Source of the DNA: Gloeopeniophorella convolvens
Lineage: Eukaryota; Basidiomycota; Agaricomycetes; Russulales
Length of the DNA: 64,000 nucleotides
Assembly: GCA_022496205.1 (NCBI GenBank)
Contig: WTXD01000001.1
Location: 682,001-746,000 of the forward strand
Reading direction: 5' to 3'
Of the stretch, positions 43,866-55,445 are shown piece by piece. The notes beneath the pieces were generated by a model, which was not told where the DNA came from, searched no databases, and saw only the letters and a program-made list of their open reading frames with translations. A program made the position numbers and the translations under genes. The first letter of the stretch is position 1. Each line of letters opens with the position of its first letter.

Positions 43866-45579
43866 CTACCACCCCACGCTCCGCCCGCGCCCGCCGAACA
43901 GCATCCCCCGCCCGCGCCCCGCACCGCCAGGCCCGCCACCACCGCCGCCCCCGATACCGGGGCCTTGCAGTTCCATCGTGCGCGCGAGCCCCGCAACGCC
44001 GAGCGACAGCGGTCTCTGCTGCTGCTGCTGCATCTGCATCTGCTGCATCTGCCCGAGCGGCGGGCCCTGGCCCTGCATCCCGCCGCCCATCCCCTGCATC
44101 CCACCGCCGCCTCCGCCGCCCGGCGGCGCGCCCCACGCAGCGCTGACAAACACGCCCGCGGCGCGCCCCAGGCTGCCGGCGCCGGCCCCGCTGCCGCCGG
44201 CGCCGCCCGGCGCAGACGGCGGCGTGAGTGCATGCAGGCGGCTCGGCGACGCCGCGAGTCCGAGCACGCTCGGGTCCTCGCGGAAGCCGAGCGTGAACGG
44301 GTTCGCGGACTCCGCGCCGCCCATCGCCCACGCGGACGAGCCGGCCGTGGGCGCGCCGAGCAACGTGGGCGGGTCCGGCTCGACGTCGGGCAGGCCGGCC
44401 GCGGCGAGCGCCGCGGCGTCGATGCCTAGGAAGGCGCGCAGGCGCGCGTTTTCGGCTTCGAGGCGCGTTATTTCGAGCTCGCGCGCGTCGGCCCAGTCGA
44501 GCTCTGTGTCGGTGTCTGTACCGGCATCGGTATCGGCGTCAGTGTCGGTATCGGTGTCAGTGTCTGGGTTGGCGTCGGTATCTGGGCCGGCGTCCGGGAC
44601 AGGTGGCGTAGGGTTCGGATACGTATCAGAGGTGGAGGTGGCGGCGGTGGCATTGTGATTTTGCGGGGGAGGTGGATCAGATGTGCTTTGCGAAGCACAT
44701 CCAAGCGAGCTATCGGGGTGAGGAAGTTGTGTGGCCGCGGGCTCTGCGCCCGACGGATCCTGGTATACAGGTGGCGCATCTGCATCACCGCTGGATGACT
44801 GGGGCCGTGGCTCGGGTGGTGGCGACGCGCCGGAGGGCTGATACGCGTCCTCTGTTTCTGGATCGGATCTTTCTAGGTAAGCCTCCGCGGGATCTCGGCC
44901 GGCTGTGGAAAGCAGGGCAGCTTGTAGAGATTGGGTGAGACGGCCGAGGGAGATTGCCAACGCGGGGTTCGAAGCTAGATCAGTAGGGGGCGACGGGTCT
45001 TGGGAGAGTAAGGTGTCGTAATGCTCCGTGAGGGTAACTTGGTGTTGCTGTGCCGCTATCTGCAACGCGGAGCTTTGTCAGTGTCAAAGGAGGTCCGGGA
45101 GGTGACAAAGTGCATACCGTGTGGCTGCGGAACTTGGTCATGATGACGTCCATAGTCTGCTCGTACTCCTTGAGCAACAAGCTCAGCTGCTTGTTTTCCT
45201 GCTGTAGGGTATGATTCTCGATGATAATCTGGGCGCTGGCGCGCTCCAGCTCAGACTCGAGCGTTTCTGCGGAGAGGACGGGGTTTAGCACGGAAGTCAC
45301 ACCACTTGACAGTAATACGCACCCTTGGAAATGTCTACATTGAACCTCCTGAGCGCAAAATCAGACTTCAAGTTGCCTGCTTCGGCCTAGGGAATTGCGG
45401 CGAGTGGCTCAGTGAGACGCCGCGTTTGAAGGAGGCGGAGCGGGACTTACCTTGAGCCTGTCTGCCTGACCAAGGAGAGAAGAGGTGAACTTTTTGTTAT
45501 GGGCGAGCTGGTCGCCGATCTCTTGTATGATTTGACATGCTCTGAGGATAAATTCACTCTCTGCGTCGTTGCCGTACAT
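43866..45579 (-). CDS. SIKE/FGFR1OP2-family coiled-coil protein (SCI1-like, probable STRIPAK subunit)
   Basis: Four exons (45579-45451, 45386-45323, 45266-45118, 45059-43866) give about 511 residues. The first 120 residues form the conserved coiled coil: [58 protein letters not shown], then [13 protein letters not shown]. This pattern (ENxxLxxENxxLxxLLxEYE) matches SIKE/FGFR1OP2 proteins, whose fungal member SCI1 belongs to the striatin-phosphatase complex. The C-terminal 390 residues are low complexity: an Asp-Thr run coded by a tandem repeat near 44500-44590, a short Leu/Glu-rich helix, a poly-Gln/Met tract and a Gly-rich end. Conserved STRIPAK role is inferred from the N-terminus only. Confidence 0.72.
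44500..44590 (-). repeat. GTC-TGT/GTA-TCG imperfect tandem repeat coding Asp-Thr
   Basis: Short imperfect 6-nt units (GTGTCG, GTATCG, GTGTCA on the plus strand) inside the SIKE-like gene, producing alternating Asp and Thr. Likely length-variable between strains. Confidence 0.6.
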
Positions 45580-46072
45580 TCCACGATTTTGGGTGTTGAG
45601 AGCGCCGAGTTGGCAACCCGCTCAGGCGTCGGCGTGAGACCCCGGAGACCAGATGACTTCGTATGTATGCGCTTCGCGGCCGAGCTCTCAGAAGATGTGC
45701 ATGCGGCTTCGCAAGGCGTCGCGGTCGCGGTAGACGACGGTGGTCAGAGAAAGAGAAAAATAGAGAAGACCGCCATCAACGGACGGTTTGATTAGCAGCG
45801 TGGGACCACGTTTCTGCGATGTGTTTTCTTGGTCGTGGCCGGCTCCTGCAGCCCGTTGCCCAATTTCCTCGCCAATCTCCTCCTTTGCCTCTCCCCATTA
45901 TATTCTGCTGTACCAACATCGTCCACATCCGCTCGCTGTTCCTCTCTCAGCTCGACTTGTCTCGTATTACTGCTAGCCTCACCCTCCGCTACAACGTATT
46001 CCTACCCAGCCAGGCCCCTATCGCGTGTCAAGCCGTTGTTACAACGTCTATAATCACTCCCGTCACATTCTC
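45580..46072. promoter_or_regulatory. Divergent promoter, SIKE-like gene / RRM-like gene
   Basis: 493 bp between diverging starts. Pyrimidine-rich on the right-hand side. No further gene supported. Confidence 0.45.
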
Positions 46073-46942
46073 ATGGCTTCGTCGCTCTCTCAACTTTCTG
46101 CATCCGTCACGCGCATCCTATCTTTAACTGGCTTTCCCAAGGAGCTCAAAACGCGCGACATTCACCTTGCCTTCTCAGAGTGGGAGAACGCAAACGGAGG
46201 TTTTAAAATAAAGTGGATTGATGACACTAGTCTCCTCGTGGTCTTCGTGGATGCAACAGTCGGTGAGTCCACTGTTCCTCATGCTGCATATACCTTTCCC
46301 CCTCTCCCCCGACACTGACGACTGCGCATGTATGCAGCTAAGCGAGCTTACCTCTCCATAATCGCCAACCCGCCAGCGGCCTTTTCCTCCCCTACATCCG
46401 ATAGCTCCGCTATCATTCGTCCGTACGACGGTCCTGATGCTCAAAACATCATTCAAGCCGTCAACTCGCGGGCGCAGAATCCGACGCGTGGGCACGGCGG
46501 TCGGTCTGCATCCATCGCAGTTCCGAATCACCGCACGCGGAGCAACGGCAATGGACCCGGACTTGGCAGCCTCGCGGTAGGGGTGAACGGGAGTAACGGC
46601 ACGAGTGACCTGCAGGCCAACGGCCTGCCGGCTGCCGGCCCAACCTCGCCCATTGGGCGCGAGGGCTCGCCCACGCTGCCCACGCTGCCCTCGCACCCGA
46701 CACTGGACTCGCTGATCAACTCGTCGCTGGGTGATGGATCTGCACCGCCTCCTGCCGACCCTGCCATCCTGGCGATGAGCCCGCCGGTGTCTGGCCCGCG
46801 GATTGGTGACCCGGGCAAGCGCATGCTCGGCGCTGCGCTGGGTGTGCGGCATCCTGGACTCGCGCCGCGCCAAGTTGGGAACGCAGACCAGGCGATGAAG
46901 GAAATCCAGCGGGCGATGGGCGGCCTTGCAGTGGCCGAATGA
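46073..46942 (+). CDS. Protein with RRM-like domain resembling R3HCC1 C-terminus
   Basis: Two exons (46073-46262, 46338-46942), 264 residues. Residues about 10-75 look like a compact RRM-type fold: ILSLTGFPKELKTRDIHLAF, FKIKWIDDTSLLVVFVD, then ATVAKRAYLSI across the intron. The pattern FPKELKTxDI...GFKIKWxDDTxxLxVF resembles the RNA-binding-like domain at the end of animal R3HCC1 proteins. The remainder is Gly/Ser/Pro-rich and ends with a short helix (DQAMKEIQRAMGGLAV). Splice phase fits (GTC G|CT). RNA binding is inferred. Confidence 0.72.
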
Positions 46943-48086
46943 GCCTATCGAGGCAGATTTTGGGTGGCAGATGAATCAAGTGGATCTGTGCCGCCCATGC
47001 TGTCTTGCGTTGGAGATGCGGTGCTGTCCGCTATTGTTGTTACTGTTGTTGTTGCCGCTGGTATGAAGGGGCGCGCAGATGGGCGGCCCCGGCGTTGTGT
47101 TCGTTATATTCTAGCTCGCTGTTCGTTACCGATTCTGTTCTGTTCGAGTCCATCCTGGTAGTCGTCCGATGGAGATGCACTCCTTTCCACCCTCATTGAT
47201 CGCCCAAAGCGGCCGTTCTTTAATAGCGTCAGAACTCACGCTCGTGAGTCTCCGCTGTGTGCTTCTACAAACGGCCTGTCTTTGTCCAAATAAGGATATG
47301 CGCTTCTGCTTCTGTTTCTGACAGGACACATGGCACGAGACGAGCCAAGGGCACGCAGATCTCGTTCCCTGCAACTCTGCTTCTCCGCCACATTCTCTCT
47401 TCTCGGGGCCCCTGCTTCGCTCTCCCTACACGTTGCACTCATGCACAGTTATCGATAGGACGCCCATGACGCCGCTTGCTGGGACCCAGACCTGGCCAGA
47501 TGTCGTTGTGAACCGGGGTGGGGTATCATGTACGTATACCATCACGAGTCCATACAGGAAACGAAACTACAGGCGAGGGCGGCAATGCAAATGAGCACAG
47601 TCGCCATCCTTGGTGCGAACGCACAGCTGCCAACGGACGCGCCTGTCATCTGCATCAGGCCGAATCGTCAGACCTGCCACACGCTTGGATATATAGGCGC
47701 GCCATCCAGCCACTAGAATCCCAAGGGGCACGAACGCCGCATGGGAATGGCACCAGGTTATGTATGTGTCGCGCAGCCCATAGTGGGTTACAAATGGATG
47801 GTTCGGGAATCGCGGGATCAATGACGGGAGAACAAACTGCGCGGATGGAGTCAATGGCACCAGAGAACACCTACGGCTGGGCGACCCGAACAAAGGGGCG
47901 AGAAGGGGGCGTTTTGGAAGCGCGATCGTCATCAATAAGCGCAGAATGGGCCGGAGGTTGGCTCAGCGTTCTGGGAGGTTCCCGTACGTGTTGCTCCATC
48001 TCTTCTGTCATATGAATGCTCAAACGGACACTCCACCACGCCAGATTCGCCGCGTCGCCGCTTGCTGGCTCGGGGCGTGCCATACG

Positions 48087-48102
48087 CATATGAGCTCATA
48101 TG
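48087..48102. repeat. Perfect 16-bp palindrome
   Basis: CATATGAGCTCATATG reads the same on both strands and is followed by another GAGCT. It sits about 360 bp upstream of the 48461 start codon and could be a dimeric-factor binding site; chance is not excluded. Confidence 0.5.
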
Positions 48103-48396
48103 AGCTGGGATCTGGCTCTGGCCCGCAAGAGCGCCGCCGGGTGGCAGGCTGTACGCCCGCCCAGCCAGAGAGCGGGAGTGCCCAGGATAGAAGGGGCAAG
48201 TGGTGGCGGTGATATACGCTTCTCCCAGGCGGTAGCAGGTCCCGCACGCCGGCGGGCCACACATACATATGCATGCCAGATATCGGGACGCCAGATCTCC
48301 CCTTGACGTTCGCCGTTGACGTTGATCCTGGATCATCCACATCCGACACTCAATCTCTCAGCTTCTCCCAGCCCGCTCGGATGCCATTCTCTCCAG

Positions 48397-48404
48397 TATA
48401 TTAA
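48397..48404 (+). promoter_or_regulatory. TATA-like box
   Basis: TATATTAA, 57 bp upstream of the ATG at 48461, followed by an almost pure C/T leader. Typical fungal core-promoter arrangement. Confidence 0.5.
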
Positions 48405-48460
48405 TCCCTCCCCTTCTCCCCCCCTCGTACACCTTCCCCTCCCTCCCCGCCCCGCCCCTC

Positions 48461-50033
48461 ATGAATTCCTCCGCCTTTGACTACCGTCCCTCCTTCCACC
48501 AGCCGCCCCCCTTTCACTACGGCTCTTCTTACGACACCCCCATCCACATCTCCCCCTCCCCAGACTTTCCCCGTGACCAGGCCACCACCTCGCCACTAAC
48601 CCCATACTCGGCCTCATCAGATCCATATCCATATCCCGCCTCGTCTATTCGAGGCACTGCATCAGCATCAACGCCCTCGGCGTCCTCCGTAGACACTCCC
48701 GTCCACGAGGGATTCCCAGCGTTCCCTATCATAGCTGACGACTCGTGCTGCTACAGCCTCCAAGATGACTCGTACTCGTATTCGGGTCAGCAGGCTGCTC
48801 CGTGGATGCCGTCAGGGCAATACAACTCTTTCGATTGTCATCCCTTTGTTCCTCCGCCTTCCAAACCTTCCCTGAATGGGGCAATCTGTGGGCATCAGGC
48901 GCTCGCATCGGCGCCTCCCCCCTTACACCGCGTGATGGGTACGTGGGGTTCTGCGGGTTTTGCCCTGCCGGCACGTAATTAACCTCGTTCCAGGCCAAAA
49001 CTACCAACACCCGTCTTTGGGTTACCCAATCAACTCGGTGGACCAGGTCCATTCGCAGGCTTCCTACGCGCCCATACCGGCCCCCGTGAGCTCGCGCGCT
49101 ATCGCATTTCCACCGACTTCACATGTTCAACCTTCTGCACCACTTGTACAACAACATCAGCGTTCCGAGACGACCACGACTGTCACATATGCTTCGACGA
49201 GGTCCACGACTAGAACGACCCAGACTAGTACTAGCACTACCACGACGACCGTTCTCCAGAACGGATTTCCAGCTCCCGCTCACACATACGCCACTGCGGC
49301 GCCCATGCCTTCTCAGGACTATGTCTCATATGCTCCAGCTAGCTATGCTTCTCAGCCGCCCGCTTTCGCGCAGCCTCAGTTTACCGCAAGCGGATGGGAT
49401 GCTTCCAGCGCATCATACCACTTACCTCCGTATACAGCGCCCGCGCCTGCGCCTGCGCCTGCTGCACCCGCGTCAACGCCTCTCTATCAGCCAAAACCAA
49501 TCCATCCCCTCCCGGAATGGACCAAGAAGCCTTCTCTTATATTAGATGGCCTCGTCCCACTGGAGCCTCCGATTCCTGACACCGCTGCGCCGCAGACCTA
49601 TGCAGTTGCACCCCTGCCAAGGGAATCCAGTTTACCCTTGGACGATAGCTGGGTCTACGGAGCAGCCGTGGCAGGGGCAACGATTGAGGAAATGATTGAA
49701 CCACGAGATATAGGTCAAGATGACATTGACGAGGTCCACGATGATGATGACGAAGATGAAGACGACTATGACGACGAAGATGAAGACGCCGATATGGAGG
49801 AAGCTGAAGATGGGTACGACCAGGTGGACTTTGCCGGATTGGACCCGACAGCATCTGGAAACATTCGCACGTCGCCACTTGATCCGGCTCATGCACATGG
49901 GGCTCTCCCATCCGCGGCAGCGTCTCTGTCTTCGTCGTCGTTACTCTGCCAGCCCATCTCTGATGTGGTGCAGAACCAGTTCAGAGCTCCAGTTGTACAG
50001 GCACCTGCGGATGCCAATGCTTATTGGAGCTAG
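48461..50033 (+). CDS. Hypothetical low-complexity protein with acidic tract
   Basis: Two exons (48461-48938, 48994-50033), 505 residues. Tyr/Ser/Pro-rich N-terminus, a Thr/Ser run (about residues 210-235), a Pro/Ala part, then a more ordered block (LPEWTKKPSLILDGLVPLEP) and a long Asp/Glu tract (about residues 395-430). Composition resembles transcriptional regulators or prion-like proteins. No DNA-binding domain, signal peptide or membrane helix seen. Strong TATA and pyrimidine leader suggest regulated, substantial expression. Not recognised. Confidence 0.75.
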
Positions 50034-50655
50034 GTGGCCCTGATGAGGTTCGCCTTCTTTTGTTGGCGGAACGCACGTGCTACCTGGGTCCGAGGATATC
50101 GTCGGTGCCGATTTGACCCTTGAATCCTTCTTCGCCATCATATATATATATTTCGGTCTTTTGCACCCGAATGAGTAGAGTGTCGTTACAGTACAGAGCA
50201 GCTGGATTGACTATTACTACGACTGTGACTCCGTGTATTATTTTGAACCTCACGTGCCTCATTATCATGCATTACCTGTATCATACCAACAGTACGATAT
50301 TCGCGCACCGGGCCTTGTGATACTTGGCTGTATTGTAAATGGACATGCTGTTTGCAGATTGATTAAAATGCAGGATTTGGTGAGGATGATGCTCTGCAAG
50401 GGGGCCGCTGTGCTGGTGTCGGGTGTCGGGGGGAACGGAGTGCCGGTAACCGACGGCTGAACAGGTGAACAGTCTCGGGGAACTCTATGTAACTGGCCGC
50501 CGGTTAGCCAACCTGTCCCAGGTCCGACCGGACGTCCGTCCCCTTGCCTTCTCTCTTCTTGCGCCCATCACTGCCTATGTCCCTGCTGGCTGTCTGCTCG
50601 TCCCCAGCACCTCCTTGCCTCATTCTATCGCTATAGCTACTTCAAGGAGGTCGGG
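50034..50655. other. Intergenic
   Basis: 622 bp between tandem plus-strand genes. AT-rich 3' UTR-like to about 50300, then neutral sequence. No gene recognised. Confidence 0.55.
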
Positions 50656-51580
50656 ATGATCCGGTCACTGCTATCCAGGGCATACGCGCAAGTGCTAGAT
50701 GCGCCGGGCACCAGTTCACAAGAACCTTTACTGTCATCTGCAGAAGACTCAGTGGTACGTTGCCACCCATCATGTGCTCTCGTGATCGCTCTGCTGACAT
50801 CCCCCCGGCGGGCCTCCTCACCAGACAGTCAATCTCGACGCGATGCTGTCCGTGCTCGTGGCTGCGCCACGCGTGCCGTGGCAGGGTGTCAGCGCATTGG
50901 GCAGCACACTGCGGCCGCTGTACAACGTCGTGCACGAGTCACTCAGTCAAGAGTTTGAAAACGCGGCGCCCTTCTTCGCCGACCTGGACTTTGAGGACGC
51001 TCCGGTACGTCATCGCCGCTAAGCGCCTCTTAGCGCCGCTCGTTTCGTAGAGCAGCGCTTGACCTTTTTTTCACAGGCAGGTGGAGATTCGGGTGGCGGT
51101 GGATGTACCCCCTTATCGCAGGACACCAAGTCCGCTGACGTCCACGAGCTCGACACAAAAAGTAGCGATGGTGCGAGTGCACATGTGAGTGCGCCACCGG
51201 GTGCCTTTGGTAAAGGAAGAGCTGTTGCTGAAGCGCGAGATCAGGATAGCAGTTGCTTGATCGACAGCGCAGAGTCAGGGATACCCGTTATTGTCATTAC
51301 GCCCTGCGATACCCCGAACAGGGAAGCGTCGGCCTACTGCTGGGTGCCTATCCAAGACGCCTGCTTCGGGAACCGGCTAGTGGTGCCTGCGCACCCCGTC
51401 GTGAACGAGGTGTTCCCTCCCCTGCTGGCGCGGTCGATGCACCGATTTACGCGAAGCTGGGAGTATGCGGGCGGGCACTGGCGAGTGGTGGTGCCGTCGC
51501 TGGAGGAGCAGATGCGGCGGGGGCCCTTCTCGCGGACATTATCAGCGCGACGGCGTGCCGCGACATGGCACTGCCGGTGA
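50656..51580 (+). CDS. Hypothetical protein, 260 residues
   Basis: Three exons (50656-50754, 50825-51004, 51077-51580) with matching phases. N-terminal half is helical and hydrophobic in places (VNLDAMLSVLVAAP, LGSTLRPLYNVVHESLSQEF), followed by an acidic patch and a Gly/Ser linker. The C-terminal half has IPVIVITPCDTP and CFGNRLVVPAHP, VNEVFPPLLARSM. I do not recognise a family. It could be a lineage-restricted regulator. The start could lie further upstream if a 5' exon was missed. Confidence 0.6.
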
Positions 51581-51863
51581 TGTGGGATATGTTGTTTCAT
51601 GATCTACTAGTTGTACATTTGTTGGGTTGATATCGGGCGGGGGGAATATTTGATTGGGTCGGAACAGGGCATCTACGCTGCGGGGACCGTGGGAAGTATG
51701 AGCTGTACGCTCGTCAGGGCGCTCCGCTCCGCTTCGGCGCTCAGCCTGGCTGCATCAAGCCGCTCCGCGGTCGCTTGCTCCCGCTCTTCTCCTCTCTCCA
51801 CGTCGTCGCTCGCTCTGCCCTCTCTACCTTTCTTTATCTTGCCTCCAGACTGAGGCACACGCC

Positions 51864-54800
51864 ATGTCCTTCAAGGCCCTCGTCTACGCATATGTCATCG
51901 GCGGCCTCACTTTTATCCCCGTACTCATTATCTCTCTAATCGCATTTACCGTCTACACCTCTGTCCCCGTGGGCGACACAGACGCGACAAAGCCGGTAAA
52001 GGCCGAGCTACAGAAGCGCAACGCCGAGGAGGCAGAGGAGCCCGCCGCCCCAGAACCACAGCTCGAGATCAATGATTTGCCCAAGACACGTCGTGGCTGG
52101 CTCACAATGCGGCGCACGTTCGAGGAGACCTCATTCGACGGCTCGTATGTCACCCTCATGCGCTCCTTCCTCGACTCGCGCTCCAAGGACCCGAAGCGCT
52201 CGCGCCCGCGCGACATGTGGTACGTCGTGCTCAAGGGCAAGGTCCTCTACCTCTACGAGGACGAGAGCATGACCGAATGCGAGGCCGCCATCGAGCTCGG
52301 CAGCCACGACGTCGTCATCTACCCCGAGGGCCTCCCGGATGGCGAGCTCTACAGCAAGCGCAATGCTATCTGTCTCAAGCCGAAGCACTCCAAGGGCATG
52401 CCGAGCGTGACGCGCGAGATGCAGCTCGTGTCGGAGAATGTCGAGGAGAAGGCGGAGGAGCGCAGCGGCGGCGACCCGAAGAAGAAGCGCAAGGAGAAGG
52501 AGCGCCTCACCGAGCTCGAGCGGCAGCGCGAGCTCGCGCGCGACGAGGCGCTCGATCGCGCCACGCCATGGTTCCTCTTTGTGCGCTCCAGCGTCGAGAT
52601 GGAGGACTGGTACTTCTCGCTCATCCACGCCTCGGACAATCCCGCCAACTCGTCCACGCTGGCACCGCTCCAGGCCATCTTCTCGCCTGCGGATATGAAC
52701 TATCTCGTGTCCACGCTCGACGAGCAACCCGATGTCATCCCCATGCGCTGGCTCAATGCGCTCCTCGGCCGCATCTTCTTCAGCTATTACAACACGGACG
52801 CGCTCGAGTCGTACATTGTCGGGCGCCTCATGAAGAAGTTATCCAAAGTGAAGCGACCGAACTTTCTCTCCGAGATCGTCGTCACGGACGCGAATATGGG
52901 GAACAAGCACGTGACGTTCAGCAAGCCGATGCTGAAGGAGCTCACGAGAGAGGGCGATGCGGCGCTCGAGATGCACGTACAGTACAAGGGCGAGATGCGG
53001 ATCACGATCAAGGCGGTAGCTACCATCTCGCTCGGCTTCAAGCCGTACACGGTCAAGCTCGTGTTGGCGGTGGTTCTGCGGGAGCTGGAGGGGAACCTGG
53101 TGGTCCGCGTCAAACGCCCGCCCAGCAACCGCATCTGGTATGCGTTCACGCACATGCCAAAGATGGTCCTCAATGTGGAGCCTGTCGTGAGCGACCGGCA
53201 AATCACCTGGGGCATGATTCTGCACACCATCGAGTCGCGGCTCAAAGAGATTGCAAGTCTTCCAGTCGGCTTCTGCTGGAATCACGATGCTAATGCTCCC
53301 TTCCGCAATAGATTCTCGAGTCTATTGTTCTCCCGAACATGGATGACATCTCGTTCTTTGACAGTTCACGGTTTTCCCATCGTGGTGGTATCTGGCCTGA
53401 CGCGGGGCGCCGCGAGAAGCCAAGCATGCCCACCGAGCCCGCTACAGCCGAGGATGACATGTCCACTGCGTCTGCTCCCCCTCCGGATATGGACGTGTCG
53501 ACTTCACTCCCTACTAGTAGTGATGCTGGCCCGTCCCACGTAAAGCGTTCTCATTCCGATGGAGAAGTCGGCGTTGACGCGGACCCTCAGCTCACCGTGC
53601 CGGCCGGGTCTAGCCACCGTGTAACGACGATGCCAGAGAGTCGAGGGTCGTCGCCGACCCCCACTCACCCGCACCCGCACCATCACTGGTTCCAGGGACA
53701 CGAGCACAACCACCACGGCGAAGACCCGGGCCTCCTATCAGAGGCCTCACTTGAGAGCCACCGTCCCCGCCCGCACCACGAGAACTCGACGAGTAGCGAG
53801 AAGAGCAAGAAGAAGCGATTCCTCTCTGTGAGGCGGACGACCCGCTCTCCCTCGCCCACGCCGAGCATCGCTTCGCGCGCTTCGTCTCGTGAACCGTCTC
53901 CCACACCCTCGTTGGAAAAGCCTAGGAGTTCGAGTCCAGACATGATGGAACCTGGCAGCCCCGGCATGGATGCACGCTCAACCAAGTCCAATAGCTCTCT
54001 TCTTTCTACACTCAAGTCGCGCGCGGGCGATAGGCAGGCTCTGGGTCACACCGCCAAGGAGACGATGCGCAAGTGGACGGTCAGCTGGGGCGGGTTGAAG
54101 AAGGACCACGCGGACCCGAACGCTGGGCCATCCGACGAGCCCCGAGAAGGTCGCAAATCCAACAAGAATCACGCTGCGCCGCACAGAACGAAGACGAGCT
54201 ATGCGGAAATCCGGGCGGCCGTAGACGGGCGCAGAGAGCAGGGGCGTCGGAATTCCGATGCGCCTTCCTCGCCCATACGGATACCTGACCGCATGCACAA
54301 GGAGCGCGCAGGGAGTGTCTCTTCGATACACAACGCTCACGGGTCGTCGATATCTTCCTCACACGCACCGTCGTCCCCCGCATCGTCGTCCGCGGGCGGT
54401 TCTGTGGAGCCTTCTGCAGACGAGAACAGCCTTTCGGAGCAGCCGCCTTCCGAGTCGCCCACCATCGATCTGAATGGGACACCCACAGATCCGGATGAGT
54501 TGAGTGGCATGGGGCCTACACCTGTGACGGTTATCTCTCCCCCAACGCCAGTCTCTGCGCCGCCCCCTCCCGCGCGACCTATCCAATCCCAGCCTCCACA
54601 GGGCAAGACCATGACAATACCCGGCATCCATGCTCGCAACCGCGGTGAAGTCATGTCCATGGGCTACGTGCCGCCCTCCCCTCCTACACCGGAGCCAAAG
54701 TCGGGTGTTGCGGGTGTGTCGAGCGTCTACCGCCTCTGGAAACACTCGCCGGCTGCGCAGTCGGAGCCTGGAGGACAGGACGTCGAGCGCGACCGCTCGC

Positions 54801-55117
54801 GCTCCCCTCCCACGGTCGTTACGAGCGCTCCCGAGGCTTCGCCAGTGCTGCCGCCCGCCCCCATGCCGCGTCTGACCGCTCCGCCGCTGCCTCCGCGGAC
54901 ACCAACGTCGTCGCGCGCGGCCACGAGTGTGCCGCCAGCCGCGGAAAATCAGTCGGCTTCCGAGGCACTCAAGTCGATAGTGTCGCGTGACGAGGAGTTC
55001 CGTGCGGCGTCTGAGGGTGCACAGGACTCCGGCAGCGGGGCGGCCCAGACGAACGCTGCTACGCCTGCCAGTCCCAAGCCGCCGTTACCGCCACGCAAGA
55101 TCCAGGCTTCCGCTTGA
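51864..55117 (+). CDS. NVJ2: PH/SMP-domain lipid-transfer protein (NVJ2/TEX2-like)
   Basis: ER-anchored protein of membrane contact sites that moves lipids through its SMP domain. Two exons (51864-53252, 53312-55117) give about 1064 residues. An N-terminal membrane helix spans residues 6-31 ([19 protein letters not shown]). A PH domain (about 75-255) is interrupted by a Lys/Glu-rich insert ([12 protein letters not shown]). The SMP domain (about 270-475) includes [38 protein letters not shown] and NMDDISFF. The C-terminal 580 residues are Ser/Pro-rich and disordered. The single intron starts GCAAGT and joins RLKEI to ILESIVLPN, keeping SMP sequence intact. A GT-donor alternative 12 nt downstream would insert four residues. 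Confidence 0.9.
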
Positions 55118-55445
55118 TTTCCGTCTGTTCCGTGCACATATTTATAACCTCCATGTACAATATCTGGGCACGCTCTCTTGGCATCTTCTCCTAGCACGCT
55201 TTTTCATTCTACTCGCTGCACGATTTTGGTACATCAGACGTTTGTTAATTTGTTGGCCGAGAGTGAGTAGAGGAGGCTGCAATACACGGACACGGGGTAA
55301 CGACTTTGCACGCAGAATCGACCAGCGGGGACTTGGAAAGCGGAGAGTGTTTACTGTTCGCATATGGCAACTGCCCTTCCTTTTTCATTGGTGATCTGTC
55401 ACATCGAGCGTGTGCGCGTGACGCGGTGTTCTGGCCCTCGGCATC
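55118..55445. other. Intergenic
   Basis: 328 bp holding the NVJ2-like 3' UTR and the DCTN6 promoter. No other gene recognised. Confidence 0.55.

Larger units (their letters stand above)
46943..48460. other. Intergenic, 1.5 kb
   Basis: No supported gene on either strand. Contains a GTT-rich patch near 47030-47065, a perfect 16-bp palindrome (48087-48102) and, at the right end, a TATA-like box and C/T-rich leader of the next gene. Confidence 0.5.

Noticed and set aside
52217..53293. Arg/Gln-rich 358-codon frame overlapping the NVJ2-like gene
   Set aside because: Shadow frame of GC-rich coding DNA; the other frame has clear TM, PH and SMP domains.
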